Shown one piece after another: positions 16,324-25,000 of a DNA stretch of 64,000 bases. The stretch is from NCBI RefSeq assembly GCF_938028775.1, contig NZ_CALIZG010000018.1:62001-126000 (forward strand), read 5' to 3'. The notes below the pieces were generated by a model that was not told the DNA's origin, searched no databases, and saw nothing but the letters and a program-made list of their open reading frames with translations. Numbering within the stretch: the first letter of the stretch is position 1; each line of letters starts with the position of its first letter. This DNA is from Mogibacterium diversum_A. GTDB taxonomy: Bacteria; Bacillota; Clostridia; Peptostreptococcales; Anaerovoracaceae. The translations under genes and the position numbers were made by a program.

Positions 16324-18177
16324 ATGAGTAAGATTATTGGAATTGATTTAGGAACAACAAATAGCTGTGTAGCCGTTCTAGAGGGCGGAGAACCAGTGGT
16401 AATCGCAAATGCGGAGGGTGCAAGAACGACTCCATCTGTAGTTGCATTCACAAAGAATGGTGAGAGACTAGTAGGAGAGACTGCTAAGAGACAGGCTATA
16501 ACTAACCCAGATAGAACAATCGCTTCTATCAAGAGACACATGGGTGAGAACTACACTGTAGAGATTGATGGCAAGAGCTACACTCCACAGGATATCTCAG
16601 CTATGATATTAGGAAAGCTTAAGGCAGATGCTGAAGCTTATCTCGGAGAGAAGGTTTCAGAGGCTGTAATCACAGTTCCTGCATACTTCTCCGATGCACA
16701 GAAGCAGGCTACAAAGGATGCTGGTAAGATTGCAGGACTCGATGTAAAGAGAATCATCAATGAGCCAACAGCTGCATCGCTAGCTTACGGACTAGATAAG
16801 GCTGACGGATCACAGAAGATTCTCGTATACGACCTAGGTGGCGGTACATTCGATGTATCTGTACTTGAACTAGGAGACGGAGTATTTGAGGTACTAGCTA
16901 CAAACGGAGATACACATCTCGGCGGAGATGACTTCGATAACGCAGTTCTAAACTTCCTAGCTGACTCCTTCATGGCAGAGCATGGAATAGATCTTAGAAA
17001 AGACAACATGGCTCTACAGAGACTAAAGGAAGCTGCAGAGAAGGCTAAGAAAGAGCTATCAAGTGCTCAGACAACTAAGATTAATCTGCCATTCATCACA
17101 GTTTCTGAAGCTGGCCCACTTCACATGGATATGGATCTTACAAGAGCTAGATTTGATCAGCTCACTAGCGATTTAGTGGATAGAAGTATTGAGCCTATGA
17201 AGAAGGCTATGGCAGATGCTGGAGTAACTAACGCTGACATCTCTAAGGTAATCCTCGTTGGTGGTTCAACTCGTATTCCAGCAGTTCAGGCAGCAGTTCA
17301 GAAGGTAACCGGTAAAGAACCATTTAAGGGAATCAACCCTGACGAGTGCGTTGCAGTAGGTGCTGCGATTCAGGCTGGAGTACTCACAGGTGAGGTAAAT
17401 GACGTGCTTCTGCTCGACGTTACTCCACTATCACTTTCAATTGAGACACTAGGTGGTGTAGCAACAAAGCTGATCGAGAGAAATACTACTATTCCAACTA
17501 AGAAGAGTCAGATTTTCTCGACAGCAGCAGACAATCAGACAGCGGTAGATGTTCACGTAATGCAGGGTGAAAGAGAGATGGCTGCCGACAATATCACACT
17601 GGGCAGATTCCAGCTCACAGGTATCGCTCCAGCTCCTCGTGGAATTCCACAGATTGAGGTTACATTTGACATCGATGCCAACGGTATCGTAAATGTAAGT
17701 GCTAAGGACCTAGGAACTGGAAAAGAGCAGCAGATCACGATCACGTCTTCAACTAAGCTTTCTGAGGATGAGATTAACGCTAAGATCAAGGAAGCTGAGC
17801 AGTATGCTGAAGAGGATAAGAAGAAGAAGGAAGAAGTCGAGGTTAAGAACCAGGCTGAAGGAATGCTCTTCGAGACCGAAAAGCAGATGAATGAACTCGG
17901 TGACAAGGTTACAGCTGATGAGAAGTCTAAAGTTGATGCTGCAAGGGAAGACCTTAAGAAGGCAGTAGAAGCTAACGATGTTGAAGATATCAAGGCTAAG
18001 ATTGAGGCTCTAACACAGGCATTCTATCCAATTTCATCGAGAATCTATCAGGAAGCTCAGCAGGCTCAGGCAAGTGCTGCAGGATCTGGTGAGCAGGCAC
18101 AGGACAGCGCACAGAGTGCAGGTCCAAATGGCAACACTGTAGATGCTGACTATGAAGTGGTAGACGAAGACAAATAA
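16324..18177 (+). CDS. dnaK: Chaperone protein DnaK (Hsp70)
   Basis: A 617-residue Hsp70, normal length. The three Hsp70 signatures are present: IGIDLGTTNSCVAV at the N-terminus, VYDLGGGTFDVSVL near residue 170, and VILVGGSTRIPAVQ near 320. The interdomain linker DVLLLDVTPLSLSIE and substrate-binding domain follow, with a C-terminal lid and a tail ending DADYEVVDEDK. ATP-driven refolding with DnaJ and GrpE. Third gene of the HrcA operon; GAAAGGAAG lies before the ATG. Confidence 0.99.
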   Translation: MSKIIGIDLGTTNSCVAVLEGGEPVVIANAEGARTTPSVVAFTKNGERLVGETAKRQAITNPDRTIASIKRHMGENYTVEIDGKSYTPQDISAMILGKLKADAEAYLGEKVSEAVITVPAYFSDAQKQATKDAGKIAGLDVKRIINEPTAASLAYGLDKADGSQKILVYDLGGGTFDVSVLELGDGVFEVLATNGDTHLGGDDFDNAVLNFLADSFMAEHGIDLRKDNMALQRLKEAAEKAKKELSSAQTTKINLPFITVSEAGPLHMDMDLTRARFDQLTSDLVDRSIEPMKKAMADAGVTNADISKVILVGGSTRIPAVQAAVQKVTGKEPFKGINPDECVAVGAAIQAGVLTGEVNDVLLLDVTPLSLSIETLGGVATKLIERNTTIPTKKSQIFSTAADNQTAVDVHVMQGEREMAADNITLGRFQLTGIAPAPRGIPQIEVTFDIDANGIVNVSAKDLGTGKEQQITITSSTKLSEDEINAKIKEAEQYAEEDKKKKEEVEVKNQAEGMLFETEKQMNELGDKVTADEKSKVDAAREDLKKAVEANDVEDIKAKIEALTQAFYPISSRIYQEAQQAQASAAGSGEQAQDSAQSAGPNGNTVDADYEVVDEDK

Positions 18178-18198
18178 GTCTAAATACAGCAGGTGATT

Positions 18199-18223
18199 AC
18201 TGCCGGCACCTAGTGCCGGCAGT
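18199..18223 (+). other. GC-rich hairpin between dnaK and dnaJ
   Basis: An 11-bp perfect stem (ACTGCCGGCAC / GTGCCGGCAGT) closes a three-base CTA loop. It is not followed by a T-run, so it is unlikely to be a simple terminator. It may stabilise the dnaK 3' end or set the dnaK to dnaJ ratio. Confidence 0.8.
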
Positions 18224-18261
18224 TCACTGATTTAATAAATTTATCGTTGGAAGGAAATAAT

Positions 18262-19401
18262 ATGGCAGAAAAAAGAGATTATTATGAGGTGCTGGGCATC
18301 CAGAAAGGTGCTTCCGAAGACGAAATCAAGAAAGCATATCGTAAGATGGCGATGAAATATCATCCTGATAAGAATCCAGGAGATAAGGAAGCTGAAGAAA
18401 AATTCAAGGAAGCCAATGAAGCATACGCTGTATTGTCGGATCCTGATAAAAAGAATAAGTATGACAGATTTGGACACGCAGGAGTAGATCCAAATGCAGG
18501 CTTTGGCGGTGGTGGCGCAGGAGCAGGCTTTGGTGGCTTCGGTGGCTTTGAAGATATATTTGATATGTTCGGCGGTGGCTTTGGTGGTTTCGGCGGACGC
18601 AGTGCTAGGAGGAATGGTCCTCGCAAGGGTAATGACCTGCAGAAGTCGATTACAATCGAGTTTACAGAAGCGATATTTGGCTGCAGAAAAGAAATCAAGC
18701 TAACCAAAGAAGTTAAATGTAAAACCTGTAATGGCGAAGGAACGGCCCCAGGAACACATAAGCATACTTGTGAGAAGTGCGGTGGAACTGGTCAGGTATC
18801 TAGCGTATCGCAGACTCCTTTTGGTACTTTCCAAAATGTGACTACTTGTGATGCGTGTGGTGGAACTGGTCAGGTAATAGACAAGCCTTGTCCTGATTGC
18901 CACGGCAAAGGTTCAGTTAGAAAGACTGTTACACTTAAAATTGATATTCCGGCAGGAGTTGATAGCGATAGCATAATTCCTATTCGCGGAGAGGGTGAAC
19001 CTGGTGTAAATGGAGGTCCGTCCGGAGATCTGTATATTGTTATCAACGTAAAGCCACACAAGATTTACAAGAGACGTGGCGATGACCTATATCTGACGAT
19101 GCCTATTTCATATGATCAGGCAGTTCTCGGTGACAAGGTTAAAGTTCCGGGTTTCAATGAAACCTATTCATACACGTTGGCTCCAGGAACTCAGACTGGA
19201 TCCAACTTCAGGCTGAAGGGTAAGGGTGTTAAGAACCCTAGAACTGGCAGATATGGCGACCTCTATGTAAAGGTAAATATTGAGGTTCCGACCAAGCTCA
19301 GCGCTAAGGAGAAAAAAGCGATTAAGAACATGGCCGAGACATTCTCTGAGGATTCATATCCGCGCAAGAAGGAGTTTAGCAAACTCAAGTTTGATAAATA
19401 G
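18262..19401 (+). CDS. dnaJ: Chaperone protein DnaJ
   Basis: A 379-residue Hsp40 of the full class I type. J domain at the N-terminus with HPD at about 34-36, then a Gly/Phe-rich stretch (about 75-120), then four zinc-binding repeats CKTCNGEG, CEKCGGTG, CDACGGTG and CPDCHGKG, and the C-terminal substrate-binding domains. It stimulates the DnaK ATPase. The ATG at 18262 has GGAAGGAAA upstream, while an ATG five codons earlier overlaps that site. Last gene of the heat-shock operon. Confidence 0.98.
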   Translation: MAEKRDYYEVLGIQKGASEDEIKKAYRKMAMKYHPDKNPGDKEAEEKFKEANEAYAVLSDPDKKNKYDRFGHAGVDPNAGFGGGGAGAGFGGFGGFEDIFDMFGGGFGGFGGRSARRNGPRKGNDLQKSITIEFTEAIFGCRKEIKLTKEVKCKTCNGEGTAPGTHKHTCEKCGGTGQVSSVSQTPFGTFQNVTTCDACGGTGQVIDKPCPDCHGKGSVRKTVTLKIDIPAGVDSDSIIPIRGEGEPGVNGGPSGDLYIVINVKPHKIYKRRGDDLYLTMPISYDQAVLGDKVKVPGFNETYSYTLAPGTQTGSNFRLKGKGVKNPRTGRYGDLYVKVNIEVPTKLSAKEKKAIKNMAETFSEDSYPRKKEFSKLKFDK

Positions 19402-19406
19402 TAATG

Positions 19407-19441
19407 AAATAGCTACAAGGCATGCCTTGTAGCTATTTTTT
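19407..19441 (+). terminator. Terminator of the hrcA-grpE-dnaK-dnaJ operon
   Basis: A perfect palindrome AAATAGCTACAAGGCA with its complement is followed by a run of T. It is symmetric and lies between convergent units, so it could also act on minus-strand transcripts. Confidence 0.92.
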
Positions 19442-19487
19442 CTGACATTTAAATTGTATTTCAGCAGATTTTATCGGGTCGATGCAT

Positions 19488-19766
19488 CTACTGTAGCGCC
19501 TCATCCAGCACATCCTTGATGTGACCTTTGCACTCCTCGTAGCTTTCAAATAGATGAGCCTCATACTTCTTCTCCCCATCGATAAACATCGAAGGTGTAG
19601 CATAGTAATCGTAGTTTGCGATGATCTCAGGATGTTCATTCTCCTCAATCCATTCGATTTCAACCTTGCCGTACTCTGGATTCTCTTCGATGAGATCAGC
19701 TAGAGCCTTTTTTCCTTGCACACAGTATGGGCATCCTGCATATTCAAATGCTGTAATCTTTTTCAT
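19488..19766 (-). CDS. Glutaredoxin-like thioredoxin-fold protein
   Basis: A 92-residue thioredoxin-fold protein with the redox motif CPYC at about residues 13-16 (FEYAGCPYCVQGKKALADL) and a cis-Pro region ATPSMFIDGEKKYE. Length and motif match small glutaredoxin/thioredoxin-like proteins of Clostridia. It likely reduces disulfides in the cytosol, perhaps with the TrxB encoded at 3.7 kb, but that partnership is inferred. A good GAAAGGAAA ribosome site precedes the ATG. It is the last gene of the minus-strand group that starts with dinB. Confidence 0.88.
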   Translation of the reverse strand: MKKITAFEYAGCPYCVQGKKALADLIEENPEYGKVEIEWIEENEHPEIIANYDYYATPSMFIDGEKKYEAHLFESYEECKGHIKDVLDEALQ

Positions 19767-19919
19767 AACTTTTTCCTTTCTTCTTTTGTATAAATATTAG
19801 CGTTAGTTTTAATTAAATAGCTTGATTTTCAAGTATTTTCATCATAAGTATATTTTTACTATCTAAATTATCATTGTACAATCGTTAATGTGGGAGCACA
19901 TATATTGTGGCCACCAATG

Positions 19920-20669
19920 CTATTCAAGTACCAAGGAGACGGGGCAGTGGTCGCTGCCGTACACATCAGTTAATATAGAAGCCTCTTTGATTTTAGGTTC
20001 TAGCCGATTAGACACGATAAAGTAGTCTATGCGCCAACCAGCGTTGTTGGCACGGGCGTTGAAGCGGTATGACCACCAGGAGTACATGCCTGTCGTTTCA
20101 GGCTGTAGGTATCTAAATGTGTCAGTAAATCCCGCCTCCAGCAGTTCTGTCATCTTGCCGCGCTCCTCATCGGAGAAGCCAGCACTACCGCGATTGCTCT
20201 TTGGATTCTTGAGGTCGATTTCCTGATGTGCAACGTTGAGGTCGCCGCAGTATACGACAGGCTTCACTTTGTCTAGCTCAGTCATATAAGCTCGCAGGTC
20301 ATCCTCGTATTCCATCCTGTAGTCAATGCGCTTCAGCTCGTTCTGAGCGTTTGGCACATATGCGCATATAAGGTAAAAATCATCATACTCAAGCGTGATT
20401 ACACGACCTTCGTCATTATGCTTTCCCTCGATTCCGTATGCAACACTTAGCGGCTCTTCTTTTGCGAAAATCGCAGTTCCTGAGTAACCTTTTTTTTCAG
20501 CATAGCTGTAATATTCGTAATAACCCTCGGGGTGGAAGTCAGCTTGTCCTTCCTGCATCTTGGTTTCTTGAATACAGAAAAAGTCAGCATCGAGTTCATT
20601 AAAAATCTCTTCAAAGCCTTTCTTTAGAACAGCTCTGAAACCATTTACGTTCCATGATATAAATTTCAT
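19920..20669 (-). CDS. xth: Exodeoxyribonuclease III (AP endonuclease)
   Basis: A 249-residue Mg-dependent nuclease of the EEP family, acting on abasic sites and 3' ends in base excision repair. Motifs in order: MKFISWNVNGFRAV, FCIQETKMQ, the GTAIFAK strand, YCGDLNVAHQEIDLKN, GFTDTFR, then WRIDYFIVS and the catalytic GSDHCPV at the end. The start at MKFISWNVNG is chosen over one 12 codons upstream because the family begins there and AAGGAAG precedes it. It lies in a DNA-repair flavoured cluster with dinB. Confidence 0.96.
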   Translation of the reverse strand: MKFISWNVNGFRAVLKKGFEEIFNELDADFFCIQETKMQEGQADFHPEGYYEYYSYAEKKGYSGTAIFAKEEPLSVAYGIEGKHNDEGRVITLEYDDFYLICAYVPNAQNELKRIDYRMEYEDDLRAYMTELDKVKPVVYCGDLNVAHQEIDLKNPKSNRGSAGFSDEERGKMTELLEAGFTDTFRYLQPETTGMYSWWSYRFNARANNAGWRIDYFIVSNRLEPKIKEASILTDVYGSDHCPVSLVLE

Positions 20670-20749
20670 TTTACAATCTTCCTTTACCTTAACTGGTATA
20701 TGCATATCTCATACAATTATAGAAGATCTGCATATGAGGTCTTGAGTCA

Positions 20750-21922
20750 TCATAATAGCTTTTTGATTTTGAAGCTAGTCATGACTGAATCTTTATATTT
20801 TCCTATCCCTGTAACTATAGCATATCCAGTGCCTGGAGATGTGTTCTTAATGTATGCAACTCTATAATCTTTATCTTCGCTAAGTTCCTTGCCGTGGTCG
20901 TAAACAACGATACCAGGCTTAACAGCAAATCCGAGATACCTTGAACTATGGCTTTTAAGCTGCACATTGCATCTTTCAATTGACTTTTTGCCAATAGCTT
21001 TAGAACTTAAAGAGTGATATGTCTCCTTTGGATTTAGATACATGAAGTTAAGATCCACGTTCTTGCTTATGCCTGGAACAGTAGCTTTATCTGTACTCTG
21101 CCACATCATGTATTTACCTTTGTAGGTGGCCTTCGTATGATACTGGGCGAGCCAGATATTTGTACTCTTGGATAGCTCGTACCCACTCGCGTAGTGCATA
21201 AGGAAATCATAGTTTCCGTAGACCATTGTTTCGTAGCCACGCCCCCAGCCTCTCTTTGCAAATGCTAAAGCGTTCCTATTTATACCTGAAGTTCCAAGTG
21301 AGCCTGAGCTTATCGCTCGAGCGAGCCTGCCACCGTTATATAGCTCGTAGTCCATCACTAGTGGTAAATCTATGTGATATTTGTCTGCTAAGTCAGCTAG
21401 ATAATCGGCTTCGGCTGCTGCTTCTTCAGTCGTTGTAGCTTGTGAGTATATATATACTCCGACCATTAGTCCTGCATCGTAGGCCCCTTTAATGTTCTTC
21501 TCAAACTTTGCATCTTTGTGAAGGTTTCCCTTTGACGCATCTCTGAAACCAGCACGTATATATACGAAATCAACACCTGACTTTTTAACTTTATGCCAAT
21601 CGATATTATCTCCCTGTGCATATGAAACATCAATCCCCGTGGATATCACGTATCCTTTAAATCTAGCATCGTGCGTAAAATTGCCGTATTCGAATGGAGT
21701 GCCACGCATAGAGTGGAGAATAATCACAATCAAAATCGCTAAAAGCCCGATAATAGAAAATGTCACCTTGAACTTGTTTTTCTTTATCTTGCGCATAGCC
21801 TTGCGCTTAAATGAGCTCCATTTTCGTTTCCAATATTTCTTAATCCTTGATCGTAGTCCATCTCGTTTTCTCGTAGATTTTCTGCGTTTTTGTCTTGATG
21901 AACTAGTTTGTCTGTGCCTCAT
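20750..21922 (-). CDS. Membrane-anchored GH25 lysozyme
   Basis: A 390-residue cell-wall hydrolase. The N-terminus is extremely basic (many Arg/Lys over the first 50 residues) and is followed by one transmembrane helix (VTFSIIGLLAILIVIIL), which would leave the enzyme outside the membrane. The glycosyl hydrolase family 25 domain starts at GIDVSYAQGDNIDWHKVK and contains FVYIRAGFRD, GVYIYSQA and the catalytic DYE in LPLVMDYEL. A C-terminal domain of about 90 residues (YLGFAVKPGIVVYDHGKEL onwards) resembles a small beta-sandwich wall domain. It cleaves the MurNAc-GlcNAc bond. The ATG lies just after the dinB stop, with GAGGAT upstream, so the two are translationally coupled. A TTG five codons earlier is less likely. 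Confidence 0.9.
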   Translation of the reverse strand: MRHRQTSSSRQKRRKSTRKRDGLRSRIKKYWKRKWSSFKRKAMRKIKKNKFKVTFSIIGLLAILIVIILHSMRGTPFEYGNFTHDARFKGYVISTGIDVSYAQGDNIDWHKVKKSGVDFVYIRAGFRDASKGNLHKDAKFEKNIKGAYDAGLMVGVYIYSQATTTEEAAAEADYLADLADKYHIDLPLVMDYELYNGGRLARAISSGSLGTSGINRNALAFAKRGWGRGYETMVYGNYDFLMHYASGYELSKSTNIWLAQYHTKATYKGKYMMWQSTDKATVPGISKNVDLNFMYLNPKETYHSLSSKAIGKKSIERCNVQLKSHSSRYLGFAVKPGIVVYDHGKELSEDKDYRVAYIKNTSPGTGYAIVTGIGKYKDSVMTSFKIKKLL

Positions 21923-21923
21923 T

Positions 21924-23150
21924 TTAATCCTCGTCAATCCCGATATCGTTTCCGATCACGTGCGCAAACTTTATCGATGATTTCCCAAATTTATCCCTTA
22001 TCTCATCCATCGCTTTAGCTATATTTTCATCTTTTTCACTTCTCTGTTTCTCGTCTGTGGTAGCACCCATCGTAAATATGGTGAGCTGACCATCGTCCGG
22101 AAAATCTGTCAAATCTATCGCTGTTACAGTAAGAAGTCTTATTGGCTTATTCGTATAATTCAGCTCGCTAATTAGCTCTACTGCAGTATTTCTAAATGCT
22201 GCAGGGCTACTGATTGGGCTCGGTAATCGCTTTTGTCTCGAGAGCCTTTTAAATTCAGGCGTAGTGATCTCTATTTTGACACCTCGTGCCCATTTACCAT
22301 GCCTTCTTAAGCGAGTGCTGACTTTGTCTGTTAATTCTGTCAAGGCAATCCCTACGTCGTCGGCACCCTTTAGATTGCGCCTAAATGTCATGCCGTGTCC
22401 AACTGACTTAATATCATCTCGATTGTCATATGCTCTAACGGGGTCATCATCTAACCCATTTGCATACTTGTAGAGATTTACGCCATGTACTCCAAAAGTC
22501 TTGGAAAGCAGCAATTTGTCTGCATGAGCTAAGTCGCCGATGGTGTGAATTCCAAGACTGCTTAGCTTAGTAGCCGTCGATCTACCTACAAAGAACATTT
22601 CAGAAACAGCCATCGGCCATAATAATTCCTTAAAGTTATTTCTTGAAATAACCGTAGTCGCGTTAGGTTTCTTGTAATCGCTTCCCATCTTTGCAAATAT
22701 CTTATTGAACGAAACTCCTGCAGAAAGTGTGAGACCAAGTTCACGGTACACGCGCTTTCTGATATTGTCCGCTATAATCTTCGCCTCGCCGAGCAGCATT
22801 TCGCTAGCGGTCACATCTAGCCATGATTCATCAACACTGAATGGTTCCACAAGATCTGTATACTCCAAATATATCGAGTTAAGCATATGACTATACTCAC
22901 GATATTTGTCGTGATGGGGAGGTATTGTTATAAGTTCTGGACATTTTCTCTTTGCAGACTGAATAGTCTCGGCTGTTACAATACCAAACTTTTTTGCAAG
23001 TTCATTCTTGGCTAAAATTATTCCGTGCCTACTATCTGGGTCTCCTGCGACTGCAACGGGTTTCTCTTTTATATCGGGGAGTGATAAAAGCTCGACAGAA
23101 GCATAGAAGCTATTCATATCACAATGTAGTATTCGTCTATCTGAGTTCAT
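21924..23150 (-). CDS. dinB: DNA polymerase IV (Y-family)
   Basis: A 408-residue translesion polymerase. N-terminal ILHCDMNSFYASVELL carries the first catalytic Asp; VDESWLDVT corresponds to the second catalytic acidic motif (usually SIDE). GVSFNKIFAKMGSDYKKP is the Y-family palm/fingers signature, followed by a helix-hairpin-helix thumb (LSSLGIHTIGDLAHAD) and little-finger domain. GAGAGGG lies 9 bases before the ATG. It heads the minus-strand series dinB, GH25, xth and glutaredoxin. Confidence 0.95.
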   Translation of the reverse strand: MNSDRRILHCDMNSFYASVELLSLPDIKEKPVAVAGDPDSRHGIILAKNELAKKFGIVTAETIQSAKRKCPELITIPPHHDKYREYSHMLNSIYLEYTDLVEPFSVDESWLDVTASEMLLGEAKIIADNIRKRVYRELGLTLSAGVSFNKIFAKMGSDYKKPNATTVISRNNFKELLWPMAVSEMFFVGRSTATKLSSLGIHTIGDLAHADKLLLSKTFGVHGVNLYKYANGLDDDPVRAYDNRDDIKSVGHGMTFRRNLKGADDVGIALTELTDKVSTRLRRHGKWARGVKIEITTPEFKRLSRQKRLPSPISSPAAFRNTAVELISELNYTNKPIRLLTVTAIDLTDFPDDGQLTIFTMGATTDEKQRSEKDENIAKAMDEIRDKFGKSSIKFAHVIGNDIGIDED

Positions 23151-23228
23151 CCCAAAACCCTCTCGTAATTTGCTGTTATACTATTATAAACGATTTTTGA
23201 AGTATGCGAACAGGCGTTTTTAAATATA

Positions 23229-23256
23229 ACAAAGGCGAGCTCAAATGAGCTCGCCT
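23229..23256 (-). terminator. Terminator of the purine permease gene
   Basis: AGGCGAGCTC pairs with GAGCTCGCCT around a 4-base loop. T-rich sequence flanks it on both strands, so it can act in both directions. On the minus strand it ends the permease transcript. Confidence 0.85.
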
Positions 23257-23295
23257 GATATTTTTATTCAATACACTACTTATAATAAAGTCAAC

Positions 23296-24663
23296 TTAAT
23301 GAAATCCAATTCCAGCAATTAGTGTGCCGATTCTAAGTGCGAAGAGGGCGAAGGAAATCCACATTACTGGGGAAACCTCCTTAATCTTTCCACCGATAAC
23401 CTTAAGTAGCACCCAAGAAATCATACCGAACATGATTCCGTTTGCTATGGAATAAGTGAAAGGCATGAAGGTGATTGCGCAGAATGCAGCAGCAGTATCA
23501 GCGATATCAGAGTCAAAGTCGATATTCTTGATAGATGATACCATCAATAACCCTACATACATAAGTGCTGGAGTTGTAGCAAATCCAGGGATAGCTAGGA
23601 ATACTGGTGAGAAGAATAGTGCTACTGCGAACATAACAGCAGATGTGACGGCAGTAAGACCGGTTCTACCTCCAGCAGCTACACCGGCACTTGATTCAAC
23701 ATATGAAGTTACTGTTGAGGTTCCCACGATAGCTCCGAATATTGTACCGAATGCGTCAGCGAGAAGAGCACCTTTAGCACGAGGGAGGTTTCCGTTTTCG
23801 TCGAGAAGATTTCCCTTAGATGCAACTCCGATAAGTGTTCCTACGGTATCAAATAAGTCAACGAACAGGAATGAGAATGTGATAACTAAGAAGTTAATCA
23901 GATTCTGCGATATCCAAGCGAAGTCAAACTGCCCGATGTGCGGTGCGGATGGAATACTGAAAATCTTTGCAGGTACTAGTGAGAATGCGCCAGCAGCAGG
24001 ATCTACGTGGTACCAACCAGTCTTTTCAGCGATAATTCCGAGAATCCATGTGATGAGGATGCCCCATAGAACTGCACCAGGGATATTCTTGCGAACCATA
24101 GCACATATGCAGAAGAATCCGATCATAGCGAGGACAAACTGAGGTGTTCCAACATGACCGAGATCAACAAGTGTTGCAGTGCTGCTGATTACAATACCTG
24201 CGCCTTTGAGTCCGACGAGTACGATAAACAATCCTATACCAGCTGTGATTCCGTACTTTAGGTTAGCAGGTACTTCGTTAACAAGCTTTTCACGGAAGCT
24301 AGTTAGTGAAAGGAGAACGAATACTATACCTTCTATAAGTACTGCGGCAAGTGCGATTTTCCATGGGTCATTAATTCCAGCCTTTGCCATTGGAATGCAG
24401 ACAGAGAATGCGAAGTATGCATTAAGTCCCATTCCTGAAGCTAGGGCAACAGGGTAGTTTGCGAAGAATGCCATGAATAGAGTAGCTACGGTTGCAGAAA
24501 TTGCAGTAGCTGTAAATACAGCAGCTCCATCCATACCTGCTGCAGATAGGATGTTAGGATTTACTGCCAGAATATATACCATCGATAGGAACGTGGTAAT
24601 TCCGGCGATAATTTCAGTACTTGTGGTAGTACCATGTTCTTTAAGTTTAAAAAACTTTTCCAT
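23296..24663 (-). CDS. NCS2-family purine permease (AzgA/PbuG type)
   Basis: A 455-residue polytopic membrane protein, 12-14 segments, of the nucleobase:cation symporter-2 family, AzgA/PbuG branch. Characteristic stretches are ITTFLSMVYILAVNP, ALASGMGLNAYFAFSVC, FLFVDLFDTVGTLIGVAS and the TSTVTSYVESSAGVAAGGRTGL motif. The branch imports hypoxanthine, guanine or adenine; which one cannot be told. Its own promoter is visible upstream, and no purine riboswitch was found in the leader. AAGGAG precedes the ATG. Confidence 0.93.
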   Translation of the reverse strand: MEKFFKLKEHGTTTSTEIIAGITTFLSMVYILAVNPNILSAAGMDGAAVFTATAISATVATLFMAFFANYPVALASGMGLNAYFAFSVCIPMAKAGINDPWKIALAAVLIEGIVFVLLSLTSFREKLVNEVPANLKYGITAGIGLFIVLVGLKGAGIVISSTATLVDLGHVGTPQFVLAMIGFFCICAMVRKNIPGAVLWGILITWILGIIAEKTGWYHVDPAAGAFSLVPAKIFSIPSAPHIGQFDFAWISQNLINFLVITFSFLFVDLFDTVGTLIGVASKGNLLDENGNLPRAKGALLADAFGTIFGAIVGTSTVTSYVESSAGVAAGGRTGLTAVTSAVMFAVALFFSPVFLAIPGFATTPALMYVGLLMVSSIKNIDFDSDIADTAAAFCAITFMPFTYSIANGIMFGMISWVLLKVIGGKIKEVSPVMWISFALFALRIGTLIAGIGFH

Positions 24664-25000
24664 AAAGATAACTCCTTCTAGTGATAAATAATTTCTTTTA
24701 GATATTTGAATAGCTCATATAATAGCCTATTCGTGATAGAATAATTATAGGTTGCATAAAGACCGACTTCAAGAAAGGTTCACACAAATTAGTGGCCTAA
24801 AATGATATATCAGTCATAAAAAATGATTTTTCCGAACTTTGCAATGTGTAAAGTGGTGGAATGTTCAAGATAACGGCGAATGTTATCAGGATACCATGTA
24901 TTTGTTTTAACTATATAATAGACTTTGGTATTGAGAAAATCTATAATGTATCACCATAAGCAATTTTAGAGGTTATTTATACGGTATTGAGGTTGGAAAA
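24664..25000. other. Divergent intergenic region between the purine permease gene and galE
   Basis: 337 bases without a gene. It holds the minus-strand permease promoter (24744-24772), an inverted repeat near 24870-24888 (GATAAC-N7-GTTATC) and a TATAAT at 24914-24919 that could serve galE but lacks a good -35. The canonical purine-riboswitch core was looked for on the minus strand and not seen. Confidence 0.6.
24744..24772 (-). promoter_or_regulatory. Promoter of the purine permease gene
   Basis: On the minus strand, TTGAAG (24767-24772), a 17-bp spacer and TATAAT (24744-24749). This gives a 5' leader of roughly 75 bases containing a weak hairpin GAATAG / CTATTC. Confidence 0.7.

Noticed and set aside
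18360..18707. Long proline-rich frame opposite dnaJ
   Set aside because: A shadow of the Gly/Phe-rich region on the other strand, with no ribosome site.
23456..24142. 228-codon open frame on the plus strand opposite the purine permease gene
   Set aside because: It mirrors the membrane protein on the minus strand, shows no motif and no ribosome site.
24664..25000. Purine riboswitch before the purine permease gene
   Set aside because: The leader on the minus strand was read for the conserved three-way junction core of purine riboswitches; it was not found, and the leader from the predicted promoter is only about 75 bases.
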